Positions 17,280-25,251 of a DNA stretch of 64,000 nt are shown here, in pieces. The notes under the pieces were generated by a model. That model was not told the origin of the DNA and did not search any database. It saw nothing but the letters and a program-made list of their open reading frames with translations. The translations under genes and the position numbers were made by a program. Source of the stretch: Candidatus Binatia bacterium (GTDB taxonomy: Bacteria; Desulfobacterota; Binatia; Bin18); assembly GCA_022820725.1 (NCBI GenBank), contig JAJEFA010000007.1, forward strand, positions 157,215 through 221,214. The letters run 5' to 3'. How positions within the stretch are numbered: position 1 is the stretch's first letter; each line of letters begins with the position of its first letter.

Positions 17280-17516
17280 ATGGAAAAGCTCATCGAGATT
17301 ACCAACAAGGCCGTAGCGGATTACGGCTTTCGGCAGATCGTCCAGTGGAGCCCCGAGGACATCGTTGCCCAGTGGCAGCTCTCGACCCGCGAGGCGGAGG
17401 TCCTCACTGGTGTCGTCAAAGACGAGCTGGACCGCTTACCCATCCCGGTCGAACCTCCGGATGTGCCACAAGAACAGGAGCGTGTGGCCGGTATCATTCG
17501 GCAAGCGTTGAGTTAG
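17280..17516 (+). CDS. Small helical protein, LigA/Os1348-like
   Basis: A 78-residue protein with no signal or membrane segment. The pattern NKAVADYGFRQIV...SPEDIVAQWQLSTREAEVL resembles the small helical domain shared by LigA subunits of extradiol dioxygenases and by Os1348/NHLP-type leader peptides, in which a 'FR..L..(D/N)PE..L..Y.L...E...L' pattern recurs. The C-terminal third (PIPVEPPDVPQEQERV) is proline and acid rich. A GGGGGGAAT ribosome site and tight spacing to the SDR support expression. It may be a partner subunit of a neighbouring enzyme; no ring-cleaving LigB gene is near. The assignment is by pattern only. Confidence 0.6.
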   Translation: MEKLIEITNKAVADYGFRQIVQWSPEDIVAQWQLSTREAEVLTGVVKDELDRLPIPVEPPDVPQEQERVAGIIRQALS

Positions 17517-17527
17517 GGTGTCCCAGC

Positions 17528-19240
17528 TTAACCGCTCCGGACCGGTAGCCGGAGGCGGGACGGACAGGCCGGCGTATGCCAAATGCTGTTTGTTGCAATC
17601 CGGGGCTGCGCCAAGTTGGCGAGACGACCGAACCGGTTCAGGCTGCGGGCAAACCAGGGGAAATCACTGCTGGTTATACTGATCCGAATACGGTGGCCGG
17701 GTAAAAAGACATAGTGGGTAGGCCAGAGTTCCACCGTAAACGGGGTCACCGCTCCAGGGACAAGCGGCGTAGGCCGTTGCAGCGACTCCCGGTACGAGGC
17801 GCGCAGACACCCCTGGCTGACCTTCATTGAGCGTCCGTCGGGATACACATCGGTCAGCTTGACATGCCACTCCGTGTCGTCACAATCGCTCGCAGCGAAT
17901 AGCTCGATATGCGGCCAGCCCGAGACGACCACTTCTTCCGTCAAGACATCGCCGGTGTAGCAGATGACATCGGACCGGGCTTCAACCGGGTCCTGATTAA
18001 GCGGAATATCCTCAAGCGGATATTGCTTGACATCCATCTGAGTTGGGGCCGGGTCGTTCGGGTCGTAGCGATAGGTCTGCGCGGGTTCATCAGACGAGGG
18101 AGGCGCGGCAGACAGTGAGCCATGTGTTCCATCGAAGTGTAAATGGAACACCTGATCCGCATCACCCAGCGGCCAGTGGTCCGTCTCAAGCCAGACGTTC
18201 CGTCCGGTTTCAAACAGGCGAACCGGCGGATCGTGCTGAACCCCGTTGTCTCTGCCTTTGAGCCAGTAATCAAACCAGCGCAAATGGACCTGATGCATGT
18301 CGAGCGCCGCGTCCGGTCCGAAGTGCACCCCGGCATAACTATCGTGCGGCCAGCGGCAGTTGACGTGGCTCCACGGTCCGACAATCAGCTGTTGCCTGCT
18401 GCGAGCCGGAGAGGCCTGCATCATATGTTCATAGTGATGAAAAGCACCGGTCAGGTCCTCCATATCAAACCAGCCCGTCACATGCAGACAGGGCACATCA
18501 ATCTGATCGTAACGCTCATCAAAACGCAGTGCCTGCCAGTGCGCGTCCAGGGTGTCATGCGTCAGCATATCGTTCCAGGTTTCCCCAACCGGATCGATAT
18601 ACTCGCCAATGGCGGTCAGCGGCAGACGGCACAGGATGTCGTCCCAATCGTGGACTTCGAGTCCGTGGAATTCGGCAATCCGCCGCCGGACGAGGTATAC
18701 CCACCAGCCAAAATAGAGTTGAAATACGCCCCAGGTATACGGAATCTCCTGTTGCCAGCGACCGGCCGCAGAGGTGGAGATCATACAGTGCAGATGGGGC
18801 GGACGTTCCGCAGCCGCGGCCCACTGGGTCCAGCCCATATAGCTCAACCCGGTCGTGCCGACCTTGCCGCTGCACCAGTCCTGGCGAGCCACCCACTCAA
18901 TCGCGTCATGCGTATCCGGCCCGTCGTGCACAAACGCTCGCCACCGGCCCTCGGATTTTCCCCGCCCGCGCACGTCGTGCACAATAACGGCATAGCCCCG
19001 TTCCTGGTAAAAGCGCGCCTCGTCCAAAAAAAAGGCTGCGGTGCTCTTGTCGTAGGGCGTAGACTGGACGATCGCCGGCGCAGGCCGTTCGTCCACGCTC
19101 GGGAGGTAGACATCCGCGGCCAACTCGACTCCGTCCCGCATCGGAATACCGGTCTCAAACACGGGCCGGTCTGTCGCTGCCGCCGCCCGGATGGGTTCTT
19201 CAAAATAACGCTGGCGAGGCGTTTTGGCGTCGTCGGACAT
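17528..19240 (-). CDS. CocE/NonD family serine hydrolase
   Basis: A 570-residue hydrolase of the X-Pro dipeptidyl peptidase/cocaine esterase (CocE) group. The alpha/beta-hydrolase domain has STPYDKS, then HDVRGRGKSEG, and the nucleophile S133 in TGLSYMG. The C-terminal part is a jelly-roll domain (VVSGWPHIELF, PGHRIRISITSSDFPWF). It probably cleaves esters or amides of small molecules. The open frame also has an ATG at 19249, but the GGAGGG ribosome site abuts that codon. The ATG at 19240 has proper spacing, so it is chosen here. The SDR gene upstream on the same strand is 34 bases away. Confidence 0.87.
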   Translation of the reverse strand: MSDDAKTPRQRYFEEPIRAAAATDRPVFETGIPMRDGVELAADVYLPSVDERPAPAIVQSTPYDKSTAAFFLDEARFYQERGYAVIVHDVRGRGKSEGRWRAFVHDGPDTHDAIEWVARQDWCSGKVGTTGLSYMGWTQWAAAAERPPHLHCMISTSAAGRWQQEIPYTWGVFQLYFGWWVYLVRRRIAEFHGLEVHDWDDILCRLPLTAIGEYIDPVGETWNDMLTHDTLDAHWQALRFDERYDQIDVPCLHVTGWFDMEDLTGAFHHYEHMMQASPARSRQQLIVGPWSHVNCRWPHDSYAGVHFGPDAALDMHQVHLRWFDYWLKGRDNGVQHDPPVRLFETGRNVWLETDHWPLGDADQVFHLHFDGTHGSLSAAPPSSDEPAQTYRYDPNDPAPTQMDVKQYPLEDIPLNQDPVEARSDVICYTGDVLTEEVVVSGWPHIELFAASDCDDTEWHVKLTDVYPDGRSMKVSQGCLRASYRESLQRPTPLVPGAVTPFTVELWPTHYVFLPGHRIRISITSSDFPWFARSLNRFGRLANLAQPRIATNSIWHTPACPSRLRLPVRSG

Positions 19241-19274
19241 GACGGCCATCCCTCCAGAGCTCAGGCAAACAGCC

Positions 19275-20093
19275 TCAGTCCTGCTTCTGCGCCTGGACCG
19301 CCTCCTCGGCGGTCATGACCACCACGTCGCCCGGCCCGGCGCTGACCTCGCCACCGTCAACCACATAGGTCATGCTGGTCGCGAACGTCCCGGCGGGACT
19401 GGCCAGGAATAAGGCCAGACCGGCGATTTCGTTCGGCTCGCCCACCCGTTTCTGCGGATTGATCGGAGAGCCGCTGGTCTCAACCGCTTCGACCAAATCC
19501 TTTGCCAGGTCGGTCCGAATCAGGCCCGGCGCGATACAGGTCACCCGAATCTTATCGGCCGCCCACTCCTTACCCAGGAGTTGGGCCATATTGATCAGAG
19601 CCGACTTGGACAGGGCGTACGTTCCGATACCCATGGAAGGCCGGACACCCTCATTGGAGGTGATGTTAATCACCGCGCCCCCGCCGCGTTGGCGCATGGA
19701 CTCGCGACACAGGCGGGCCAGATGCAGCGGCGCCCATACGTTGGTCCTCATCACCCTGAGGAAATCCTCTTCGTTTTCCTCGGCCAGGGTCACCAGCGAA
19801 ACCCCGGCAGCGTTATTGACCAGAATGTCGACACCGCCGAACTCCTCGATCGTTGCCTGATACAGCTTGTCGCAGTCCGCGCTGACCGACATGTCCGCCT
19901 GTACGGTCAAAACGCGACGGCCTGTTGCCGCGACATCCTGTTTGGCCCGCTCCAGAGCTTCGGGCCTGCGTGCGGCAAGTACGAGATCCGCGCCATGCTC
20001 GGCATAGGCCAAGGCAATCGCCCGGCCGATACCTTTTGAACCACCAGTTACAATGGCAACTTTGCCGTCCAAAGAAAAATCAACGATGCCCAT
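19275..20093 (-). CDS. Short-chain dehydrogenase/reductase (SDR)
   Basis: A 272-residue SDR with TGGSKGIG (17-24), NNAAG (93-97) and catalytic S146, Y159 and K163 (YALSK). R42-R43 after the second strand suggest NADP(H). After the usual VVDGG end it carries about 24 extra residues (SAGPGDVVVMTAEEAVQAQKQD region), slightly longer than most SDRs. It is transcribed divergently from the acyl-CoA dehydrogenase at 20220, and the CocE-type hydrolase follows on its own strand. The ribosome site is AAGGAGGAGCACT. Confidence 0.9.
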   Translation of the reverse strand: MGIVDFSLDGKVAIVTGGSKGIGRAIALAYAEHGADLVLAARRPEALERAKQDVAATGRRVLTVQADMSVSADCDKLYQATIEEFGGVDILVNNAAGVSLVTLAEENEEDFLRVMRTNVWAPLHLARLCRESMRQRGGGAVINITSNEGVRPSMGIGTYALSKSALINMAQLLGKEWAADKIRVTCIAPGLIRTDLAKDLVEAVETSGSPINPQKRVGEPNEIAGLALFLASPAGTFATSMTYVVDGGEVSAGPGDVVVMTAEEAVQAQKQD

Positions 20094-20219
20094 AGTGCTC
20101 CTCCTTTACGATTATCGTCTGCGATTCTGTCTCTTACCACGACTGGGGACGAGAGCCAAAACGCTTTTCTCTTGACTCTGACACATGACGAAGACTAGCA
20201 TCCGAGCAAAGGGGGCGGT

Positions 20220-21413
20220 ATGAATTTCGAGCTGACGACCCAACACAAACGTATCCAGGCCCAGTGCCGGGAACTGGCGACAGACTTTTCCACCAGGGCG
20301 GCTGAGCACGACCGTGAGGCCACCAATCCGGTCGAGAACTATGCCCTGCTGCGTGAGGCAGGGTTTCACACGCTCAATATCCCCACCGAGCTGGGCGGCT
20401 GGGGAGAGAAGCTGTTCGGCCACTCGCTCGCCCTGGAACAGCTTGCCCAGGGCTGCCCGGCCACGGCGCTGTCCTTCAATATGCACCTGGCCTGGGTCGG
20501 CTATCTCATGGAAAATATCGAGATTACCCCCGACGTGAAGCAACGCGTGGCAGACTGGGTGGCACAGGGTAATAATCTGGTTGCCGGTTCGACATCCGAG
20601 GCGAGTACGTCGGCCCTGCTGGCTTCGTATGCCCCGGCCACCCAGGCGAGACAGGTGGACGGCGGCTATGTCATCAACGGCAAGAAGTTCTTTTCGTCCA
20701 TGGTTGGAGCGGCGGATTTTCGGGCCGTCCCGGCGCGTCGTGAGGACGCTACCAGCCCTGGGGCGGCCATCGTTTTTCTGGTCCCGCGGGAGGCTCCAGG
20801 GCAGACTGTTGAGGAGGTGTGGGATGTCCTGGGGATGCGCGGCACCCGGAGCGACTGCCTGCTCTTGGAAGACTGCTTTGTGCCCGAGGAATCGGTCGTG
20901 TTTGACACCGATAACTTCTTTCCCTCCATTGCCCGTGGGGCGAACTGGTTCTGGGCCTCGTATACGGCGGTCTATTTGGGGGTGGCCGCAGCGATCTACG
21001 CCGAAATCCGAAAGGTCGTTCAGGAGCGGGTGCCGCGGGGCTTTACCCAACCCATGGCCTATCATCCCGATGTGCGGCGAAAGATTGCGGAGATGAACGC
21101 CGACCTCGAATCGGCACGGCTGAGCGTCTATCACTCGGCCTGGTTGAGCGATGCCGAAGGCCCAACGCAGGATGCCATCGCGGCCCTCTATCGGGCCAAA
21201 TATCTGGTCGGTGAAGCCGCAGCGCGTATCGGGCGTAACGCCATGACTCTTGGCGGTGCCCACGCCTTGTTCAAGAGTTCGCCACTGGAGCGTTTATTCC
21301 GCGACGGCACGGTCGGGGCCATCCAATTTCCGCCTAGCGATTTCTGTTTGGCGAGCCTCGGGTCGTTAGAGCTGGGCCTTGATCCGCATGAGATTCCGCC
21401 GCCGATGAAGTAG
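20220..21413 (+). CDS. Acyl-CoA dehydrogenase family protein
   Basis: A 397-residue flavoprotein of the acyl-CoA dehydrogenase superfamily. An N-terminal helical domain (residues 1-120) is followed by the beta-barrel (GSTSEAST; VINGKKFFSSM, the usual 'GxKxxxS' region near residue 157). A C-terminal helical bundle follows. A normal catalytic Glu could not be placed with confidence. The C-terminus (LGGAHALFKSSPLERLFRDG) resembles the DszC/flavin-dependent monooxygenase branch as well as true dehydrogenases. A desulphurisation- or hydroxylation-type role is therefore possible. It is followed convergently by an NTF2-like gene. Confidence 0.82.
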   Translation: MNFELTTQHKRIQAQCRELATDFSTRAAEHDREATNPVENYALLREAGFHTLNIPTELGGWGEKLFGHSLALEQLAQGCPATALSFNMHLAWVGYLMENIEITPDVKQRVADWVAQGNNLVAGSTSEASTSALLASYAPATQARQVDGGYVINGKKFFSSMVGAADFRAVPARREDATSPGAAIVFLVPREAPGQTVEEVWDVLGMRGTRSDCLLLEDCFVPEESVVFDTDNFFPSIARGANWFWASYTAVYLGVAAAIYAEIRKVVQERVPRGFTQPMAYHPDVRRKIAEMNADLESARLSVYHSAWLSDAEGPTQDAIAALYRAKYLVGEAAARIGRNAMTLGGAHALFKSSPLERLFRDGTVGAIQFPPSDFCLASLGSLELGLDPHEIPPPMK

Positions 21414-21426
21414 TGCTACAGAGCAT

Positions 21427-21828
21427 CTACGATTCGGTCGGTGTTTCCCAGTATTCCTCGAAGAACGGATTGTCGATCAGCGTGCGCCAAGTGCCGTCGG
21501 GCTGGCGGCGCACGACATTGACAGCCCGGCCAGAGATAGTTTCTTCCGTGCCGTCAGCTCTGGTGCGCTTCATACTCCAGGGAATCCAGGACAGGGCGAT
21601 ATCTCCAGCCTGCACGACGTGTCTGACCTCAGTCGAGAGCTCAGGATACGCATCGGTAAACGTGCGCAAGTGCTCGCGGAGCGCCTGCTCCCCTTGGACC
21701 GGAGCCTGTCCCGGCTCGGGGACGAACACCGTGTCCGGCTCGTAGAGCGCCAGCATCGCATCAATATCGCGGGCGTTCATCGCCTCGGGGAAGAGATCTT
21801 CGACTTCCTTAGGAGTCCGGGCCGGCAT
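21427..21828 (-). CDS. SnoaL/NTF2-like protein
   Basis: A 133-residue protein with the cone-shaped NTF2/SnoaL fold pattern: an N-terminal helix pair (VEDLFPEAMNARDIDAMLAL), YEPDTVFVPEPGQAPVQG, then beta strands ending RAVNVVRRQPDGTWRTLIDN. Members are isomerases, dehydratases or ligand-binding proteins. The reading frame extends much further upstream into the cupin gene, but the ATG at 21828 begins the family homology and has a GGCGGAG site upstream. It lies 23 bases after the cupin stop, so the two form an operon. The function is unknown. Confidence 0.78.
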   Translation of the reverse strand: MPARTPKEVEDLFPEAMNARDIDAMLALYEPDTVFVPEPGQAPVQGEQALREHLRTFTDAYPELSTEVRHVVQAGDIALSWIPWSMKRTRADGTEETISGRAVNVVRRQPDGTWRTLIDNPFFEEYWETPTES

Positions 21829-21851
21829 GGGGATACTTTCTCCGCCCTGCC

Positions 21852-22214
21852 CTACGGCCGAGCCCGGGTTGTTTCGGAACGGTCCGCGCGGGTCGGGTCG
21901 TATGCATCCCCGATGCTCGCGCCCAGCAGCCGGATGGGGCCGCTTGACGGGGTTTCGGCCCAGTGCAGCGTATTGGCCGGCAGGTCGAGCCGGTCGCCGG
22001 GTTTGAGGACCCACTTCTGGGCGCCAACTCCCATGGTGATTTCACCCAAGACCGCAACCAGCACCTCGTCGTTCGGGTGGGTATGCGCCTCATAGGAATG
22101 ATTGGGTTCGTCGTCTTCTATATAGGCGACCAGCCCTTCGGCCTCCATGGCGCGAACCAGTTCCGACTGGGTCGGCGGTTCGGGCTTATTCCAACGGGTC
22201 ACTTTGAGTTCCAT
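21852..22214 (-). CDS. Cupin domain protein
   Basis: A 120-residue single-domain cupin. The first metal motif is HTHPNDEVLVAVLGE with the preceding YEAH. The second is LKPGDRLDLPANTLHWAE. The start is the ATG at 22214, which follows GGAGGGACGAT; the frame is open further upstream but overlaps the promoter region of the divergent amidohydrolase. It is cotranscribed with the NTF2-like gene. Small cupins like this bind a metal and act as isomerases, lyases or sensors; the specific activity is not known. Confidence 0.82.
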   Translation of the reverse strand: MELKVTRWNKPEPPTQSELVRAMEAEGLVAYIEDDEPNHSYEAHTHPNDEVLVAVLGEITMGVGAQKWVLKPGDRLDLPANTLHWAETPSSGPIRLLGASIGDAYDPTRADRSETTRARP

Positions 22215-22381
22215 ATCGTCCCTCCTGCCAATGAGTGTTGATGCCTGAGCTTTCCCTGTAGCGCCAAAGAATGGACGGGTCAACGCAAAAATCGGCAGAA
22301 TTCCTCGGTTTCGATTGACAAAATTGCGCCTCCAGACGGATAATGCGGGCACAACAGCGTTTTCCATAAGGAGGGAATCGT

Positions 22382-23506
22382 ATGCAAAAGCACAAAGTTA
22401 TTTCGTCGGACGATCATATTTTTGAACCGCTCGACCTGTGGACGACGCGGCTGGATAAAAAGTTCCGCGACCGCGCCCCGCGAGTGATCCCGCACGAGGA
22501 CGGCGACTGGTGGTATTGCGAGGGCATTAAAGTCCAGACCGCGGCGGCCGCCGCCCAGGCCGGCCTGCGCTTCGATGACCCGGACCGCCTGAGCTTTCAG
22601 GATAAGGTGGAGAATATCCGGCCCGGCGCCTATATTCCGGAGGAGCATATCAAAGATATGGACGCCGACGGCATCGACATGGGACTGGTGTATCCGACCG
22701 TCGGGCTGCAACTCTACCAGCGCATTCAGGACAGCGAGTTACTGACCGCCCTGTTCCGGACCTATAACGACTGGCTGGCCGAGTTCTGTGATACCTATCC
22801 GGATCGTCTCCGGGGCATCGCCATGATTAACCTTGACGACATTCCGTCCGGGATCGAGGAGATGAAACACTGCGCCAAGCTGGGCCACCGCGGCATTATG
22901 ATTACCATCGAGCCTCTACGTGGCCGGAGCTACGATAGGCCGGAGTACGAGCCCGTGTGGGCCGCGGCCCAGGATTTGGCCCTGCCCATCAGCCTGCACG
23001 TCACCACCAACCGACCCGACCCGGACGACCCGGGCGCCCTCCTCCTGGATGCGGCCAAACCGTCCTTTTTTGTCAACCTGGATCACTGGCCCCGCGTGTG
23101 TCTGACCGACATGATTTTCAGCGGCGTGTTTGAACGCTATCCCAAACTCCAGGTCGGTTCGGTCGAAATGGAGCTGTCCTGGGTGCCCCACTTCCTGGAC
23201 CGTCTGGACTATAACTACACCCAGCGCGCCCGCGAGATTGCCGGGGAACGCTTTAAGGAAGACATCATGCCGAGCGAGTTCTTTCATCGCCACGTCTTTT
23301 TGAGTTTTCAGGAAGACCAGATGGGGATTCGCGACCGGGAGATCATTGGCGTGGATAGTCTGCTGTGGGGCTCCGATTATCCCCATTTCGAATCGACCTT
23401 TCCCAAGAGCCAGGAGTTTCTCGGTGACATGCTGGCCGACTGTACCGAAGAAGAGTGGGCCAAGATTGTCGGCGGGAATGCCGCCCGGGTGTATCAGTTG
23501 AGCTGA
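22382..23506 (+). CDS. Amidohydrolase family protein (ACMSD-like)
   Basis: A 374-residue TIM-barrel metalloenzyme of the amidohydrolase-2 group, related to ACMSD-type decarboxylases and hydrolases. The N-terminal metal motif is a shortened SSDDHIFEP. Conserved barrel-end residues include SLHVTTN and the C-terminal GSDYPHFESTFP, which contributes the catalytic Asp. Such proteins decarboxylate or hydrolyse aromatic or cyclic intermediates. A CATAAGGAGGGAATCGT ribosome site precedes the ATG. The following SDR begins 21 bases after its stop, so both probably act in one short pathway. Confidence 0.87.
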   Translation: MQKHKVISSDDHIFEPLDLWTTRLDKKFRDRAPRVIPHEDGDWWYCEGIKVQTAAAAAQAGLRFDDPDRLSFQDKVENIRPGAYIPEEHIKDMDADGIDMGLVYPTVGLQLYQRIQDSELLTALFRTYNDWLAEFCDTYPDRLRGIAMINLDDIPSGIEEMKHCAKLGHRGIMITIEPLRGRSYDRPEYEPVWAAAQDLALPISLHVTTNRPDPDDPGALLLDAAKPSFFVNLDHWPRVCLTDMIFSGVFERYPKLQVGSVEMELSWVPHFLDRLDYNYTQRAREIAGERFKEDIMPSEFFHRHVFLSFQEDQMGIRDREIIGVDSLLWGSDYPHFESTFPKSQEFLGDMLADCTEEEWAKIVGGNAARVYQLS

Positions 23507-23527
23507 GGATGCAGGGGGAGGCTGAGG

Positions 23528-24319
23528 GTGGAACTTCAAGAGAAAATCATCGTCGTCACCGGCGGGGCGAGTGGCATCGGCAAGGCCCTGTGTCGGCGCT
23601 TTACGGCCGAGGGTGCGCGGGCGGTTGTGGTGGTGGACCTGAACGCGGCCGGTGCGGCGGAGGTCGCGGCCGATGTTGGCGCGGTCGCCATGACGGCCGA
23701 TGTGTCCAAAGAGGCTGATGTGGTGCGGGTGATTGACCAGACCGAGCGCGACCTTGGCCCGATCGATCTGTTCTGTTCCAACGCCGGTATTGCCGCGACC
23801 GGCGGCGTGGAAACCTCGGATGCGGACTGGCAGAAGAGCTGGGATGTGAACGTCATGTCGCATATCTACGCGGCCCGCACGCTGGTGCCACGTATGATTG
23901 CCCGGGGCGGCGGCTATCTGCTGAACACCGCCTCTGCCGCGGGCTTGCTCAATCAGATCGGCTCGGCTTCCTACGGCGTGACCAAGCATGCCGCGGTCGG
24001 CTTTGGGGAGTGGTTGGCACTGACGCACGCACACCAGGGCATCAAGGTCTCCCTGCTGTGTCCCCAAGCGGTCAGGACCCCGATGCTTGAGAACAACGAG
24101 AGCAGCCGGGCGGCGAGTGTGGACGGCCTGATGGAGCCGGAGGAGTTGGCCGAGGTTGTCGTCGAGGGCCTGCGGACCGAGCGTTTTCTGATTTTGCCGC
24201 ATCCCCAGGTCCTGGAGTATATGCAACGCAAAACCGGCGACTATGATCGCTGGCTCAGAGGCATGAACCGTTTACAGGAGCGCCTGGGCGCGGCCCAGGA
24301 CGAGAAGGGCCTGCCATGA
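23528..24319 (+). CDS. Short-chain dehydrogenase/reductase (SDR)
   Basis: A 263-residue SDR starting with GTG after AGGGGGAGGCTGAG. It has TGGASGIG (11-18), NAG (85-87), catalytic S136, Y149 and K153 (YGVTK), and CPQAVRTPM in the substrate loop. It differs from the neighbours in lacking the usual VDGG end and carrying a longer helical C-terminus (MQRKTGDYDRWLRGMNRL). Its stop overlaps the ATG of the truncated acyl-CoA dehydrogenase (ATGA), showing that this pair was once a normal coupled operon. Confidence 0.9.
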   Translation: MELQEKIIVVTGGASGIGKALCRRFTAEGARAVVVVDLNAAGAAEVAADVGAVAMTADVSKEADVVRVIDQTERDLGPIDLFCSNAGIAATGGVETSDADWQKSWDVNVMSHIYAARTLVPRMIARGGGYLLNTASAAGLLNQIGSASYGVTKHAAVGFGEWLALTHAHQGIKVSLLCPQAVRTPMLENNESSRAASVDGLMEPEELAEVVVEGLRTERFLILPHPQVLEYMQRKTGDYDRWLRGMNRLQERLGAAQDEKGLP

Positions 24320-24495
24320 GCTTTGCCCCCAGCGAGAAAGTGGTAGCCCTGCGCGAGCGGCTTGAGCGCTTCATGGATGAGCATATCTATCCGGTCGAGC
24401 ACGCCTATTACGAGTTTGTCGAGGATCAGAACAATCTGTGGCAATATCCCCCCTTCTTTGAAGACCTCAAGCGCGATGCCAAAGGGGTGCGATAG
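24316..24495 (+). pseudogene. Acyl-CoA dehydrogenase, N-terminal stump only
   Basis: This 59-codon frame begins in an ATGA overlap with the preceding SDR. It reads MSFAPSEKVVALRERLERF, then DEHIYPVEHAYYEF and PPFFEDLKRDAKGVR, and ends at a TAG. This is the typical opening of the long-chain ACAD10/11-type dehydrogenases, whose next residues would be GLWNLFLP, with about 350 more to follow. No continuation is seen in any frame downstream. It is therefore the start of a gene whose body has been deleted and replaced by a zinc-ribbon reading frame. Confidence 0.75.
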
Positions 24496-24762
24496 GTGGA
24501 CCGGGCCGGGTCGAATCGACCGTTTATCGCCGGGATGGTTCTGACCTGCCCGGAGCCGACCTGCGGCTATGCGCTGTACGAAATTACGCGCTGGGCCCTC
24601 ACCCAGGATTTGCTAGAGGATAACCAGCACTATATGAAGCCGCTCCACGCGGCGATTCGTCCGCGCTCGGTATGGTCTTCGCTCAAATGCGGGTTTTGCG
24701 GCACCTCGCTCTACGACTATAAGCGGCGCGCGCTGCATACCTTTGAGCTGGGCTGGTGGTAG
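24496..24762 (+). CDS. Small zinc-ribbon-like protein, unknown
   Basis: An 88-residue frame that begins with GTG directly after the TAG of the truncated acyl-CoA dehydrogenase, with AAAGGGG as a possible ribosome site; an ATG 13 codons later is an alternative. It has two cysteine knuckles, LTCPEPTCGYAL and LKCGFCGTSLY, separated by about 45 residues, the layout of a zinc ribbon. It ends in aromatic residues (FELGWW). No family is recognised. It may be part of the segment that replaced the dehydrogenase body. Coding status is moderately supported by GC-rich third positions and the paired Cys motifs. Confidence 0.5.
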   Translation: MDRAGSNRPFIAGMVLTCPEPTCGYALYEITRWALTQDLLEDNQHYMKPLHAAIRPRSVWSSLKCGFCGTSLYDYKRRALHTFELGWW

Positions 24763-24765
24763 GCC

Positions 24766-25137
24766 CTAACCTTCCTGACCCGCTTCGTTGGCGACGGCGA
24801 GCAACACATCGGCGTGGCAGTCGTCGTCCAGCGGACACCAGCAGGCCAGGTTCTTGCCTTTCAAGTGGTGCTGAATGGTCTCCGCCGAGGGTGGAGGCGG
24901 GAGTGCGTCACCGCCCTTAAAAAGCGCGGCCAGTCCCGGGACCAGTTGGTCATTCAGCCACAGCTTGTACACGGCCACCAGAAAGCCCCGGTCAACGGCC
25001 ATGTCGGGGTTTTCCTTGAGCCGAAAGAACGGGTTACCCCACTTGCCGGGCCGTCCGACATAGACGGCGTTTTTCGGCATCTTCCAGTCCTTGGTGCGTT
25101 TGCGTTGAATCCGCCGTGGTTGTCTTTTGCGTGCCAT
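24766..25137 (-). CDS. DUF4326 domain protein
   Basis: A 123-residue protein with the DUF4326 signature: PRRIQRKRTKDWKMPKNAVY then VGRPGKWGNPF, and a C-terminal LKGKNLACWCPLDDDCHADV. The basic N-terminus and the CWCP...CHAD cysteine/histidine pair suggest nucleic acid or nucleotide binding, but the family has no settled function. The frame is open for another 117 codons upstream over the 5' part of the LLM gene; the ATG at 25137 begins the family homology and is taken as the start. It runs convergently with the zinc-ribbon frame, three bases apart. Confidence 0.8.
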   Translation of the reverse strand: MARKRQPRRIQRKRTKDWKMPKNAVYVGRPGKWGNPFFRLKENPDMAVDRGFLVAVYKLWLNDQLVPGLAALFKGGDALPPPPSAETIQHHLKGKNLACWCPLDDDCHADVLLAVANEAGQEG

Positions 25138-25251
25138 ACGCCCAGCATAAGACGGTCCGGTGTTCAGAGCAAGCGTTGGCAGCCGCTCGACAAGGCCGCC
25201 CTGAACGCAGTACGCTAGGTGCATCCATGTATCGCTCATGAGGATACAGTC

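Noticed and set aside
18143..19318. 391-codon plus-strand frame opposite the CocE-type hydrolase
   Set aside because: The minus strand has the GLSYMG nucleophile and the family fold; the plus frame has no motif.
20112..21263. Long minus-strand open frame (383 codons) opposite the acyl-CoA dehydrogenase
   Set aside because: It is a complementary shadow of a clear dehydrogenase; the translation has no family features.
22916..24226. 436-codon minus-strand frame across the amidohydrolase and SDR
   Set aside because: Shadow of two well-supported genes in high-GC DNA.
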